Positions 17,198 to 25,947 of a stretch of DNA of 64,000 bases are shown in pieces. The position numbers and the translations under genes are program-made. Below the pieces are notes generated by a model that saw nothing but the letters and a program-made list of their open reading frames with translations, was not told where the DNA came from and did no database searches. Positions within the stretch are counted from its first letter, which is position 1; the number at the start of each line of letters is the position of its first letter. Source of the DNA: Sporomusa sphaeroides DSM 2875 (GTDB taxonomy: Bacteria; Bacillota; Negativicutes; Sporomusales; Sporomusaceae); the NCBI RefSeq assembly GCF_001941975.2, contig NZ_CP146991.1, forward strand, positions 2,758,501-2,822,500. The letters are read 5' to 3'.

Positions 17198-19834
17198 TTA
17201 CAGAATTTCTACATACCCGTCCGTTCCGTTCACCCGGATTTTTTGACCGTCTTTAATCAGCTTAGTAGCATTTTCCACGCCTACGACTGCCGGAAGACCG
17301 TATTCTCTGGCTACTACAGCACCATGGGTCATAAGCCCGCCGATTTCCGTAACCAAACCGCTGGCCGAAACGAATAAGGGTGTCCACCCGGGATCGGTGA
17401 AAGGGGCTACCAGAATATCGCCTTTTTCTAAGACGGCTTCTTCCAGCTTGGTGACAACCCGTGCCCGTCCTTCCACAACCCCGGCTGAAACAGGAGCTCC
17501 CGCCAGGGCTCCTTCAGGTAAGTCACGCTGAGCGTACGAGCCGACAATCGCCTCACCCTCGCTGGTCAGTACTCGCGGCGGCTTCAGTTTCTCATATTTT
17601 GCATACTTCTCCTTCAACGCGGTGATCTTATCCCGATCAGCCCGACCGGTGGCTACCGCAGCCGTCAGTTCCTCCAGCGTCAGGTAGAAAACATCCTCTG
17701 CCCGGTCCACCGTGCCTCGCTCTACCAGCCTTGCCGCTTCTTCCATGATGACCCGCTTATACTCATCGAGCAGACTTACCATCAGATATTTGGGGTATTC
17801 CCTAAGACCGATGAACTCGCGATACGTTCTGACGAGTTTCCCCATAAGCCGGGCCTTGAAGCTGCCCCCCAGCTTCCGTTGCAGCCGCAGCAGCAACGTT
17901 TGCGCTGCCTGTTCGGCTTCCACCCTTCCTTGAGCAAACTTGAGTCGATGTTCGCCCGGCTCTGTGCTCTGGATATGACTTATGATGGATGGCACCAATT
18001 GGGTTGGCTTTTCCCGCCATCTGGGCCGGGTGATGTCAATTTCACCCGGACAACGCATGCCGTATTTAGCTAAAAAGGCTGTGAATGCCGGCCGGATCGC
18101 CGCGCCCCCCTCGACTCGCTCCAGGCCGTCCAGGAAAGTGGCGTCATCCGCTCCCTTCATGTACTCCAGCGCGGCCGGATAAGGCCGGATAACATCAGCC
18201 AGGTCACCCAGTTCCAGGCCCATTTCTGTCGACACGTTGCCCGGCGCCGACTTGGTCAGTTCGTCCAGTACTGAGGATTCACCCAGCCAGCGGCGCGCCA
18301 GCCGGCCGATCAATAGCGACGCCAGCCAGGCCACAAACACCGGCTTGCCTATCGTGTCCATAAAGACCATAAAAACCTTGCCGAAATGATTGGCAAGAAA
18401 CTCCAGCCTATCCCGGCCCGAGCGCCGGGATAGCTCACTCTGCAACTCGCTGAGGATTTGGCTGCTGATTGCCGTCACGTCAGGAGCTTCGAGCTTCTCC
18501 CTGAACAGCATCTCATACATTCCTCCGGCCATCGTACCCATGCTTTTTCTCATATACGACTTCGTACCTGCGGCCCGTTTGCGCGGCTTTAGTGTGGCGA
18601 TGAAATCGCGACGGCGGATGACCTCGGCGATAGCGCTGCTGAGTAGCACGTCCGACTTGCTATACAGGGCCGGCGCTGTCTTCCGCCCTAGCCACGAGGC
18701 CAGCGTATCGGTTATATCGAAGTACAGATGTCCCCCTGCCGGCACTATACTGTACTGGCTGTCGATCGTCGCCATCGTTTTCGCCCAAATAGACATCCCT
18801 AACGGTTTGATCGGGTCGGTCATCATCTGCACGTGCCCAAAGGAAACGTATACTCCCGACGTTGCGTCGGGCAATTCCGGCAAAGGATATAAGGTGGTTA
18901 TCGGACGACTCTGAACGACATAAATCCTACCGTCAGTATAGCCCCACTCGATATCTTGCGGCCTGCCGAAATGCTCCTCGATTCGCCTTCCAACCTGGGC
19001 CAGCGCCAGAATGGCCTCATCTGGCAATGCTTGCTTGCTTTGCTCTTGCGAAGGGATGTCCCGCTCTTCCGTACCGCCACCGGCTAAAGGATAGATGGCC
19101 AGTTTTTTGACGGCAATCTGTCTTTTAACAATCCGCTCGGCCCGCACTTTGTAAAGGTCGGCATTGACCAGCCCCGATACCAATGCCTCTCCCAAACCAA
19201 AAGCGGCGTCGATGGAAATCACCTTGCGATTGCCTGTCACCGGATCAGCGGTAAACATAATGCCGGACACCTCGGGAAAAACCATCTGCTGCACGACTAC
19301 CGACAGCAGCACCTTGCGATGATCGAAGCCGTTTTTCGCCCGGTAGGTGATGGCCCGGTCGGTAAATAGTGATGCCCAGCATTTGCGGACATGGACAAGC
19401 AGCTCATTTTCTCCCTTGATGTTCAGATAGGTATCTTGCTGCCCGGCAAAGGATGCTCCCGGCAGGTCTTCCGCTGTCGCGCTGGAGCGGACGGCATAGG
19501 CATGCTGACTGCCCGTTTTCTGCCAAGCTTGAATAATCTCCTGGCTGATAGGGGAAGGAATATCAAGGTTTTCCAGATACGTCCTTATACGCCGGCCTGC
19601 TTCCTTGATGGTTTCCAGCGCTTCAGCCTCTATGTCCCGCAAAGCCTCTAGTAGTCTGGCGAACTCCTCGCTTCGGTTCACAAAATCGGTATAAGCCTGA
19701 GTAGTAATGCAAAAGCCTGTAGGCACATTAACCCCTGGAATATGGCACAATTCACCAAGATTGGCTCCCTTTCCGCCAACCAGGGCAAGACTTGATTTAT
19801 CCGTTTCCGAGAAATAAAGCACATACTGATTCAT
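17198..19834 (-). CDS. rph: Rifampin phosphotransferase-like (PEP synthase superfamily)
   Basis: 878 residues, close to the 867 of Listeria Rph. The N-terminal ATP-grasp domain (1-~310) shows VGGKGANLGEL, AVRSSATAEDLPGASFAGQQ and IEWGYTDGRIYVVQSRP. The middle (~320-750) is helical, as in the rifampin-binding domain. The swivelling domain holds TEIGGLMTHGAVVAREYGLP with the catalytic histidine at residue 837, 41 from the end as in Rph (42). Rph converts rifampin, ATP and water to 21-phosphorifampin, AMP and phosphate. A PEP synthase would carry a CH motif (GGxTCHAA) and a PEP-binding barrel, which are absent. ATG 19834 follows AAGGAG. No rifampin-associated element was recognised upstream. Confidence 0.87.
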   Translation of the reverse strand: MNQYVLYFSETDKSSLALVGGKGANLGELCHIPGVNVPTGFCITTQAYTDFVNRSEEFARLLEALRDIEAEALETIKEAGRRIRTYLENLDIPSPISQEIIQAWQKTGSQHAYAVRSSATAEDLPGASFAGQQDTYLNIKGENELLVHVRKCWASLFTDRAITYRAKNGFDHRKVLLSVVVQQMVFPEVSGIMFTADPVTGNRKVISIDAAFGLGEALVSGLVNADLYKVRAERIVKRQIAVKKLAIYPLAGGGTEERDIPSQEQSKQALPDEAILALAQVGRRIEEHFGRPQDIEWGYTDGRIYVVQSRPITTLYPLPELPDATSGVYVSFGHVQMMTDPIKPLGMSIWAKTMATIDSQYSIVPAGGHLYFDITDTLASWLGRKTAPALYSKSDVLLSSAIAEVIRRRDFIATLKPRKRAAGTKSYMRKSMGTMAGGMYEMLFREKLEAPDVTAISSQILSELQSELSRRSGRDRLEFLANHFGKVFMVFMDTIGKPVFVAWLASLLIGRLARRWLGESSVLDELTKSAPGNVSTEMGLELGDLADVIRPYPAALEYMKGADDATFLDGLERVEGGAAIRPAFTAFLAKYGMRCPGEIDITRPRWREKPTQLVPSIISHIQSTEPGEHRLKFAQGRVEAEQAAQTLLLRLQRKLGGSFKARLMGKLVRTYREFIGLREYPKYLMVSLLDEYKRVIMEEAARLVERGTVDRAEDVFYLTLEELTAAVATGRADRDKITALKEKYAKYEKLKPPRVLTSEGEAIVGSYAQRDLPEGALAGAPVSAGVVEGRARVVTKLEEAVLEKGDILVAPFTDPGWTPLFVSASGLVTEIGGLMTHGAVVAREYGLPAVVGVENATKLIKDGQKIRVNGTDGYVEIL

Positions 19835-20168
19835 GCTAGCACTCCTTTCTTACAATAGTGGACTTAAAAATTAATATCTTAAAAGAATTATAAGGCATCT
19901 TGTTTCACAAGAATAGCCACACCCTCTATTCTGTAAAGGTTGACTATTCTCACTGTAATACTATTCTCCTATTAGTAATCCTGGATACCTAAATAAAATG
20001 TATAAATTTGAGCCGGTCAAGATGATTTTCATCCACCAACCGGCTCAAATTTATATTGCTTCAATTCTATGAACCTGGTTCTGCAAAGAGAGGTCAAACT
20101 GTTCAGTCCAAGCTCTTTACAATACACTGGGTAGAATAGACCAATCCATTGCAATCGCTATTGTCATC
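19835..20168. other. Intergenic region upstream of rph
   Basis: This 334-nt stretch holds no gene. A TATAAT lies on the minus strand near 19893 without a clear -35 element, and the inverted repeat at 20003-20053 dominates the rest. Confidence 0.5.
20003..20053. repeat. Inverted repeat with perfect 15-bp arms
   Basis: TAAATTTGAGCCGGT and its inverse complement are separated by 21 nt. It lies about 170 nt upstream of rph. With AT-rich ends it could act as a terminator in either direction or as an attenuator. Confidence 0.65.
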
Positions 20169-20193
20169 AAAAAACCCGCGAACTTCGCGGGTT
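20169..20193 (-). terminator. Terminator of the DUF362 gene
   Basis: AACCCGCG/CGCGGGTT with a 5-nt loop is followed on the minus strand by TTTTTTGATG. A second hairpin (GGCACAC/GCGTGCC) at 20198-20227 lies between it and the stop codon. Confidence 0.8.
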
Positions 20194-20248
20194 GAAAGGC
20201 ACGCAGGACAAATTCCCGTGTGCCTGTTTGTTTTTTTATATATTCAAT

Positions 20249-21382
20249 TCACTTAACAACAATCAGCTCATAGTCCCGAGTACCCAAACCGATTTTCTCC
20301 GCATGCTCCAAACAGGTACGCCATTCGGACTCAGGTGAAGAGTTATTGAAATGGTTATGCCGGTCAACAAAGCCTGGTTTTGTTATGTTATCGCTCAATT
20401 GGCTACCCGGAAGCGGTTCAGACTTCAGACAAGCATCTACACAGGCTTGATCCAATGCCAGCGGGTCAAAAGAGGCAAACATCCCCAGATTAGGCAGAAT
20501 CGGTGCATCGTTCTCCCCGTGGCAATCGCAATTGGGAGACACATCCACCACCAAAGAAATATGGAAGCAAGGACGTCCGTCCACTACCGCCTTAGTATAC
20601 TCTGCCATGCGGCAGTTTAAGAGTTCGTTGGCATTGTCGAGATTGAACCTGATGGCATCAAAATTACACGACCCCAGGCAGCGGGCACAGCCAACACAGT
20701 TTTCTGGATTAACTGTCATCTTTTTGCTGGAGGTGTCAAACAGCAGACCTGAGTTGGCACACTCCTTATGACATTTATTGCAGCCCCGGCACAAATCCTC
20801 TTTTATGTAGGGTTTGCCGCTGCTGTGCTGTTCGGTTTTTCCGGCGCGGGAGCCGCTGCCCATGCCAATGTTTTTAATCGCACCGCCAAAACCGGTCATC
20901 TCATGGCCCTTGAAATGGGTCAGGCTGATGAACACATCTGCATCCATAACGGCCCGGCCAATTTTGGCCTCCTTCACGTATTCTCCCCCCACAACAGGTA
21001 CCGCGACATCATCAGTGCCTTTCAGCCCGTCTCCGATCAGAATAGGACAGCCTACTGTCAGCGGAGTAAACCCATTTTCCCATGCACATTCCAAATGCTC
21101 CAGGGCATTTTTTCGTTTGCCAGGGTACATAGTGTTGCAGTCAGTCAAAAATGGCTTGCCGCCCAACTCCTTTACTACGTCTGCCACGGCCTTGGCATAA
21201 TTGGGACGAAGATAGCTGATATTGCCCAGCTCGCCAAAATGCAGCTTGATAGCGGCAAACTTGCCCTCCATATCAATTTGTCCGATACCGGCTTGCTTGA
21301 TTAGCTTTTTTAGTTTGGCAGGCAGTCCGTCTCCGAAAGCCACTGTACGGAAATCGGTAAAATAAACCTGTGCTTTTTCCAT
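20249..21382 (-). CDS. DUF362 protein with two 4Fe-4S clusters
   Basis: 377 residues, with a DUF362 N-terminal part (KLHFGELGNISYLRP, MDADVFISLTHFKGHEMTGFGG and AIKNIGMG, residues ~45-180), then two ferredoxin motifs CRGCNKCHKEC (~198) and CVGCARCLGSC (~228), and a C-terminal segment with DPLALDQACVDAC. Such proteins are common in anaerobes and are assumed to pass electrons between cytoplasmic partners; no reaction is established for this subgroup. No signal peptide is present. The ATG at 21382 has AAAGGAGC just upstream. It forms a single transcription unit with a strong terminator. Confidence 0.9.
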   Translation of the reverse strand: MEKAQVYFTDFRTVAFGDGLPAKLKKLIKQAGIGQIDMEGKFAAIKLHFGELGNISYLRPNYAKAVADVVKELGGKPFLTDCNTMYPGKRKNALEHLECAWENGFTPLTVGCPILIGDGLKGTDDVAVPVVGGEYVKEAKIGRAVMDADVFISLTHFKGHEMTGFGGAIKNIGMGSGSRAGKTEQHSSGKPYIKEDLCRGCNKCHKECANSGLLFDTSSKKMTVNPENCVGCARCLGSCNFDAIRFNLDNANELLNCRMAEYTKAVVDGRPCFHISLVVDVSPNCDCHGENDAPILPNLGMFASFDPLALDQACVDACLKSEPLPGSQLSDNITKPGFVDRHNHFNNSSPESEWRTCLEHAEKIGLGTRDYELIVVK

Positions 21383-21457
21383 TTTAATTTGCTCCTTTTG
21401 CTACTTTCTTCTCATGCATTATTTTAATCCCTAGTGTTAACTCCATGTCAAGCTTTT

Positions 21458-21472
21458 ATCAGTAAATAGTTC
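21458..21472. repeat. 15-bp direct repeat, left of the IS30-like element
   Basis: ATCAGTAAATAGTTC recurs exactly at 23158-23172. It immediately borders the inverted repeat of the element and is best read as a target-site duplication. Confidence 0.78.
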
Positions 21473-21593
21473 GTAAAATGAAAAGGTAACTTCATGATTG
21501 TAAGGGTAAATTCGTGTTTCATGATGTTAGTCTTGCACTACTTTTTGGTACAATGAATAGGCAGTGGATTCCTCCTCAAGCTAGGAGGTCATT

Positions 21594-22922
21594 ATGGCTA
21601 AAACTAATTATGATGGCAAACATTTGACAACCACCCATCGCATTAAGATTGAGAAAGGGTTATTGGACGGTGAATCTCTAGCTTCTATTGCTAGAAAAAT
21701 CACTAAACATCCCAGTACTGTGGCTAAGGAAATCAAAAAATACCGCTACTTTCCCGAGAGGGAATGTTCTGCCAAAAAGCTTCCCTGCCTTTTTAAAAAA
21801 AGCTGTCAGCTTCGTTTTCTCTGTGACAAAAAGGACTGTGTTAAACTCTGCAAGACCTGTTATGATCCCTCGCGTGAGGCTGATTGTCATGAAATCTGCC
21901 CCGATTACGCAGCTACCGTCTGCTCTAAAATCCAGAAAGCACCTTATGTCTGTAATGCTTGCTCTAAGGTTAAACGCTGCTCGCTTCAGCATGCCTTCTA
22001 TTCCGCTCAGCAGGCAGATGAAGCAGCCCAGGATCTTCTGGTTTCCTGCCGCAGTGGAATTAACCAGTCTCCGGCCGACATCGCCCTGCTCAATGACCTC
22101 ATTTCACCTTTATTAAAGCAAGGGCAATCTCTGGCTCACATTTATGCCCATCACGGACATGAGATTCCTTGCTGCCGCAGAACACTTTACAATTACATCG
22201 ATCAAGGAGTCTTTACCGCAAGAAATATTGATTTAAGACGCCGCGTCCGTTATCAATGCAAAGAACGGAAGAAAGCAACCCGAGTGAGCCTCTCGGCCAG
22301 AGAATTCTGCATCAACCGTACGTATGACGATTTCTGTGCCCTATTGAAAAAAGCTCCTTCTTCTCTGGTGGTCGAGATGGACACTGTGGAGGGCGGACGC
22401 GGGAATAGTAAGCAGGCTTTTTTAACTTTATTTTTCCGGAACTGTTCCCTGATGCTTATCTTTGTTATCCCAGAAAAAACGCAGGAATGCGTCATCGAAG
22501 TCTTTGATACCCTTTCAGAAAAGCTGGGGATCCAAATCTTTCAGGAACTTTTCCCGCTCATCCTTACCGACAACGGAACTGAGTTTCAAAATCCGCAACG
22601 CTTAGAATGCGATCGTCACGGCGTAAGTCGGACAAGCATCTTTTACTGTAATCCAAACAGTTCCTGGCAGAAAGGGATGCTTGAGAAGAACCATGAATAC
22701 CTGCGCTATGTCATTCCCAAAGGGCAAAGCCTAGATACTTATAACCAGCGTGATGCTACTCGTTTAATGAACCACATCAACAGTGAAGCAAGAGACAGCC
22801 TGAACGGTTGCACTCCGTTCAGGCTGTCTCTTTTGCTGTTAAATCCAAAATTGCATGAACTTCTGAAACTAGTTGCAATTCCTCCGGACGAGGTTACTCT
22901 AAAACCCTCACTCTTAAAATAA
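21594..22922 (+). CDS. IS30-family transposase, intact
   Basis: 442 residues. An N-terminal HTH (LTTTHRIKIEKGLLDGESL, then SIARKITKHPSTVAKEIKKY) is followed by a cysteine-rich zinc-binding stretch (about 16 cysteines, residues 60-145) and a DDE catalytic core: D in VVEMDTVEGG (~263), D in ILTDNGTEF (~325) and E in SWQKGMLEKNHEYLR (~365). It catalyses cut-and-paste or circle-mediated movement of its element. ATG 21594 has AGGAGGTC upstream. No frameshift or stop is present. A perfect 15-bp hairpin lies within the coding sequence at 22792-22828. Confidence 0.92.
   Translation: MAKTNYDGKHLTTTHRIKIEKGLLDGESLASIARKITKHPSTVAKEIKKYRYFPERECSAKKLPCLFKKSCQLRFLCDKKDCVKLCKTCYDPSREADCHEICPDYAATVCSKIQKAPYVCNACSKVKRCSLQHAFYSAQQADEAAQDLLVSCRSGINQSPADIALLNDLISPLLKQGQSLAHIYAHHGHEIPCCRRTLYNYIDQGVFTARNIDLRRRVRYQCKERKKATRVSLSAREFCINRTYDDFCALLKKAPSSLVVEMDTVEGGRGNSKQAFLTLFFRNCSLMLIFVIPEKTQECVIEVFDTLSEKLGIQIFQELFPLILTDNGTEFQNPQRLECDRHGVSRTSIFYCNPNSSWQKGMLEKNHEYLRYVIPKGQSLDTYNQRDATRLMNHINSEARDSLNGCTPFRLSLLLLNPKLHELLKLVAIPPDEVTLKPSLLK
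22792..22828 (+). terminator. Hairpin inside the transposase gene
   Basis: AGACAGCCTGAACGG pairs perfectly with CCGTTCAGGCTGTCT around TTGCACT, and CTTTTGCTG follows. A coding stem this long is unusual; it may limit read-through transcription or transposase level. Confidence 0.5.
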
Positions 22923-23151
22923 CACTCATCATACAGGAAAATCCACTGCCGAATTTAGTCTTGCACGAAAACGACATGTGGAACTGAGTTTTGCACGCTG
23001 TTTCAGATGTCTGTTTTCCCTGTGTAAAAACAGGAAAATTAATCTCTTTAATGGCATTATACCAGATTTTTTTCTCTTTCGTAAATAAACTGAATTGACC
23101 TTAGCCTTGCATTCTCAATGCTTTGATCGATTCTTGAAGTTACCTTTTCAT

Positions 23152-23403
23152 TTAACCATCAGTAAATAGTTCTTTCCGAAACTGGCAAGATACTGAGAAT
23201 AAGATTCCCAAATGTTTATATAGCTCTTCGCCAATCTGCTGGTCACTTTTCGCTTCATAGAGCAGCTCAATTATCCTTACGGGAAAAATGATAAGTGCGG
23301 CATTGTAAATCAGATTATTTCTTCTCTTGCCGCCGTCAAAAAATATCGTAAAACTCTGAGCTCCATAAATCCGCCCCCAATAGTTCTTAGTAAGAGTATA
23401 CAA
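23152..23403 (-). pseudogene. Unknown gene interrupted near its 3' end by the insertion sequence
   Basis: The leftward frame is open from about 23450 and reads GLRLYTLTKNYWGRIYGAQS through to RKELFTDG at the direct repeat. If the insertion and one direct repeat are removed the frame continues from 21458 leftwards as KSLTWS and a stop (21437), so the native C-terminus was KELFTDKSLTWS. No ATG is present upstream, so the 5' part is also lost. The family is not recognised; the sequence is soluble and slightly basic. Confidence 0.45.
23158..23172. repeat. 15-bp direct repeat, right of the IS30-like element
   Basis: Exact copy of 21458-21472. Confidence 0.78.
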
Positions 23404-23534
23404 TCTTAATCCATTCCTAAAAACTATAGAAGTGTATTCTTTATAGGTATTTGTTATTTATATTCTGCCAACCTATAATAAATCAAAAGGAGTGATCGCA
23501 TCAAATTTATAACAGAATTGGATATATATATGCT

Positions 23535-24701
23535 GTGGATAAGCAAAATAATTTACTGATAATGATACTGATGTTAGGAGTTTTCAGTATTTTGAATACT
23601 GAGATGGGGATTATTGGGGTATTGCCTTTGGTTGCTGAACATTTTTATGTCAGTATATCCCAGGCAGGACTCCTGGTGAGTCTCTTTGCCCTTGCGGTTG
23701 CCATATCTGGCCCAACTTTGCCGTTGTTGTTTTCCGGTATAAACCGGAAACAGGTAATGCTGCTTGCGTTGGGGGGCTTCCTTATAGGCAACACCGTCTC
23801 AATATTTACATCGGATTTTACCATCGCAGTAATTGCCCGCGTGGTTCCGGCCTTTTTTCACCCAATCTATGTTTCCTTGGCTTTTACGGTAGCTGCTGCG
23901 TCAGTCAATAAAGAAGAAGCTCCTAAAGCTGTTTCCAAGGTGTTTATTGGCGTATCAGCAGGTATGGTGCTGGGAGTGCCGGTCAGCAGCTTTATTGCCA
24001 GTACAACTTCCTTGGGAATGGCGATGTTATTCTTTGCGGCTGTGAATGCTGTAGCATTCATTGCTACCCTTATTTTTGTACCGTCTATGCCTGTTCACGA
24101 AAGACTCTCTTACGGAGAACAAGTGCGTGTTTTAAGAAAATCAATTACCTGGGTTTCCATCGCCGCTGCCCTTTTGATGAATGGTGCAGTATTTGGGGTG
24201 TTTAGTTATCTTGCCGGGTATCTTGAAAGTGTTACGAAACTTTCCTGGAATATCATTAGTTTGCTGCTGCTAATATATGGCAGCTCAAATATTATTGGTA
24301 ATATTATCGCCGGAAAGCTGCTCGTAAAACGTGCTGCGAAAACGATAATGCTCATTCCTTTAGCCTTGGGAGCAGTTTACATCCTGTTATTAATGGGGAC
24401 GTTCACCGCTCTGCCTATGGGCGTAATTATCCTGGTTTGGGGAATTTTAGCCGGTATAAACGCCAATGTTACACAATATTTGATTATGTCGGCAGCACCG
24501 GAGGCTCCAGATTTTGCTAACGGCTTATTTTTAACAGCCGTTAACTTAGGAACAACCATTGGCGCGGCGGTATGCGGATTATTCATATCAGAAATGGGTA
24601 TGCAATACATCTTGTTGGGGGGACTTCTATTTTTACTGGTAGGCGCTGTATTCAGCTTCCTAAAAGTCCACATGAGTTCTGCAAAACCGCTTGCCGGTTA
24701 A
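23535..24701 (+). CDS. MFS transporter of the DHA1 type
   Basis: 388 residues with 12 hydrophobic segments. NTEMGIIGVLPLVAEHFYVS in helix 1 and VSLFALAVAISGPTLP in helix 2 are typical of the AraJ/YdhP/PbuE-like drug:H+ antiporter 1 branch, which exports small molecules. The GTG at 23535 lacks a close ribosome binding site; the nearest AAAGGAG lies 43 nt upstream, so the start is uncertain. A flavoprotein gene follows after 25 nt and is probably co-transcribed. The substrate is unknown. Confidence 0.88.
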   Translation: MDKQNNLLIMILMLGVFSILNTEMGIIGVLPLVAEHFYVSISQAGLLVSLFALAVAISGPTLPLLFSGINRKQVMLLALGGFLIGNTVSIFTSDFTIAVIARVVPAFFHPIYVSLAFTVAAASVNKEEAPKAVSKVFIGVSAGMVLGVPVSSFIASTTSLGMAMLFFAAVNAVAFIATLIFVPSMPVHERLSYGEQVRVLRKSITWVSIAAALLMNGAVFGVFSYLAGYLESVTKLSWNIISLLLLIYGSSNIIGNIIAGKLLVKRAAKTIMLIPLALGAVYILLLMGTFTALPMGVIILVWGILAGINANVTQYLIMSAAPEAPDFANGLFLTAVNLGTTIGAAVCGLFISEMGMQYILLGGLLFLLVGAVFSFLKVHMSSAKPLAG

Positions 24702-24726
24702 CAATAAAGATATGGGAGGAAAAACA

Positions 24727-25266
24727 GTGAGTAAAAAAGTTTTGATTATTTCAACAAGCCCCCGTAAGGGCGGCAATTCTGAAACCTTGGCAAAGGAGTT
24801 TGCCAACGGTGCCGAAGCAGCAGGACACAAGGTAGAGATAGTTTGCCTGCATGATAAAACTATTGGCTTTTGCATCGGCTGCTTTGCTTGCCAAAAAACA
24901 CAGCGTTGTGTCATCCATGACGATGCCGACATCATCGCACAAAAAATGCTGACCGCTGAGGTCATTGCCTTTGCCACACCCATTTATTTTTACGAAATGA
25001 GCGGGCAGATGAAAACCATGCTGGATCGCTCCAATCCGCTATTCCCCGCCGACTATGCTTTCCGTGATATCTATTTGCTGGCAACTGCGGCGGAGGATGA
25101 AGAAAGTGCAATGGACGGTGCCATTAAGGGCCTCACGGGTTGGATTGATTGCTTTGCAAAAACAAGCTTAAAAGGTGTTGTGCGCAGCATCGGAGTAACA
25201 GATGTCGGGGATATTGCCGAAAAACCGGCTCTCCAGGAAGCCTATGTATTAGGAACGGCACTTTAA
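24727..25266 (+). CDS. Flavodoxin-family NAD(P)H-dependent oxidoreductase
   Basis: 179 residues from GTG 24727, with GGGAGG 8 nt upstream. ISTSPRKGGNSETLAKEF is the FMN phosphate loop of the flavodoxin-like fold, CIGCFACQKTQRC resembles the cysteine pattern of iron-sulfur flavoproteins and related reductases, and ATPIYFYEMSGQMKTMLDRS is the second FMN contact. It would reduce quinones or other small electron acceptors in the cytoplasm. It follows the MFS gene by 25 nt and the lipoprotein gene comes 24 nt later, suggesting one operon. Confidence 0.9.
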   Translation: MSKKVLIISTSPRKGGNSETLAKEFANGAEAAGHKVEIVCLHDKTIGFCIGCFACQKTQRCVIHDDADIIAQKMLTAEVIAFATPIYFYEMSGQMKTMLDRSNPLFPADYAFRDIYLLATAAEDEESAMDGAIKGLTGWIDCFAKTSLKGVVRSIGVTDVGDIAEKPALQEAYVLGTAL

Positions 25267-25290
25267 TCTGTAAAGGAGTGGCTGAAGGAA

Positions 25291-25799
25291 ATGAAAAAAC
25301 AATATCTATATTGCTTTCCATTCTATGTGTGATTGCTTTGGCTGGCTGTTCAACCACTCCTTTAGCGCCCTCTTCTCCTCCGCCAGAACCGGGCATATTG
25401 AAAAACCCGCTGCCCTCCGGGCAGACTTCACAAGCAAAAGGTAATACCATGCGGACTATAACTATACGGGTTGGTAATAAAAATTTTAGAGCAACCCTAT
25501 ATGACAATGATTCTACACGGGCGCTCACGGCGAAGCTGCCCCTGACCTTGAACATGGACGAACTGAATGGCAATGAAAAATTCTACTTTTTTCCGGAAAA
25601 ATTTCCTACCAATAGCGAGCAAGGAGGAAGTATCAAAACCGGTGATTTAATGCTCTATGGTTCTGACTGTTTGGTGCTGTTCTATAAGAATTTTTCCACT
25701 TCGTACAGCTATACAAGGCTTGGGTATGTTGAAGATGCCAACGGGTTAGCGGCTGCGCTTGGCAGTGGGAGTGTACAGGTAACTTTTAGCGCACCGTAG
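25291..25799 (+). CDS. Cyclophilin-like-fold lipoprotein with a start-region frameshift
   Basis: The main frame encodes a lipoprotein signal ending LAGCS and a mature domain of about 120 residues (ITIRVGNKNFRATLYDND, LPLTLNMDELNGNEKFYFFP, GDLMLYGSDCLVLFYK, YTRLGYVEDANGLAAAL) that matches the cyclophilin-like (DUF-type) family of small secreted proteins. The natural ATG at 25291 is followed by six A and is one base out of frame; seven A would give MKKTISILLSILCVIALAGC, a perfect signal peptide. As written, only GTG 25278 is in frame, and it touches AAAGGA, leaving no spacing. This is a sequencing error, a real loss of function, or slippage-dependent expression. It lies in an operon with the flavoprotein and the secreted hydrolase. 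Confidence 0.72.
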
Positions 25800-25947
25800 A
25801 TGCCAGACTTAGTAGATATATTTTATATAGACAAGCAAAGGTTTGTCTTGAAAGGGGGGAATGCCTGTACATACCTTTTGTAAAAAATTATGTAATTCAG
25901 AAAAGCATAATTACAATCACAAAAACGTGGAAAGGGGTCCTATAAAA

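Larger units (their letters stand above)
21473..23157. mobile_element. IS30-like insertion sequence, about 1685 bp
   Basis: Terminal inverted repeats of 18 bp (AAATGAAAAGGTAACTTC) lie at 21476-21493 and, inverted, at 23136-23153, just inside 15-bp direct repeats. A second inverted pair (GGCAGTGGATT) closely flanks the transposase gene at 21561 and 22943, so either the element has subterminal repeats or one element is nested inside another. TTAGTCTTGCAC occurs as a direct repeat at 21527 and 22956. Confidence 0.72.

Noticed and set aside
17198-19834. Phosphoenolpyruvate synthase
   Set aside because: The catalytic segment is LMTHGAVVARE with the histidine 41 residues from the C-terminus and there is no PEP-binding barrel after it, which fits rifampin phosphotransferase.
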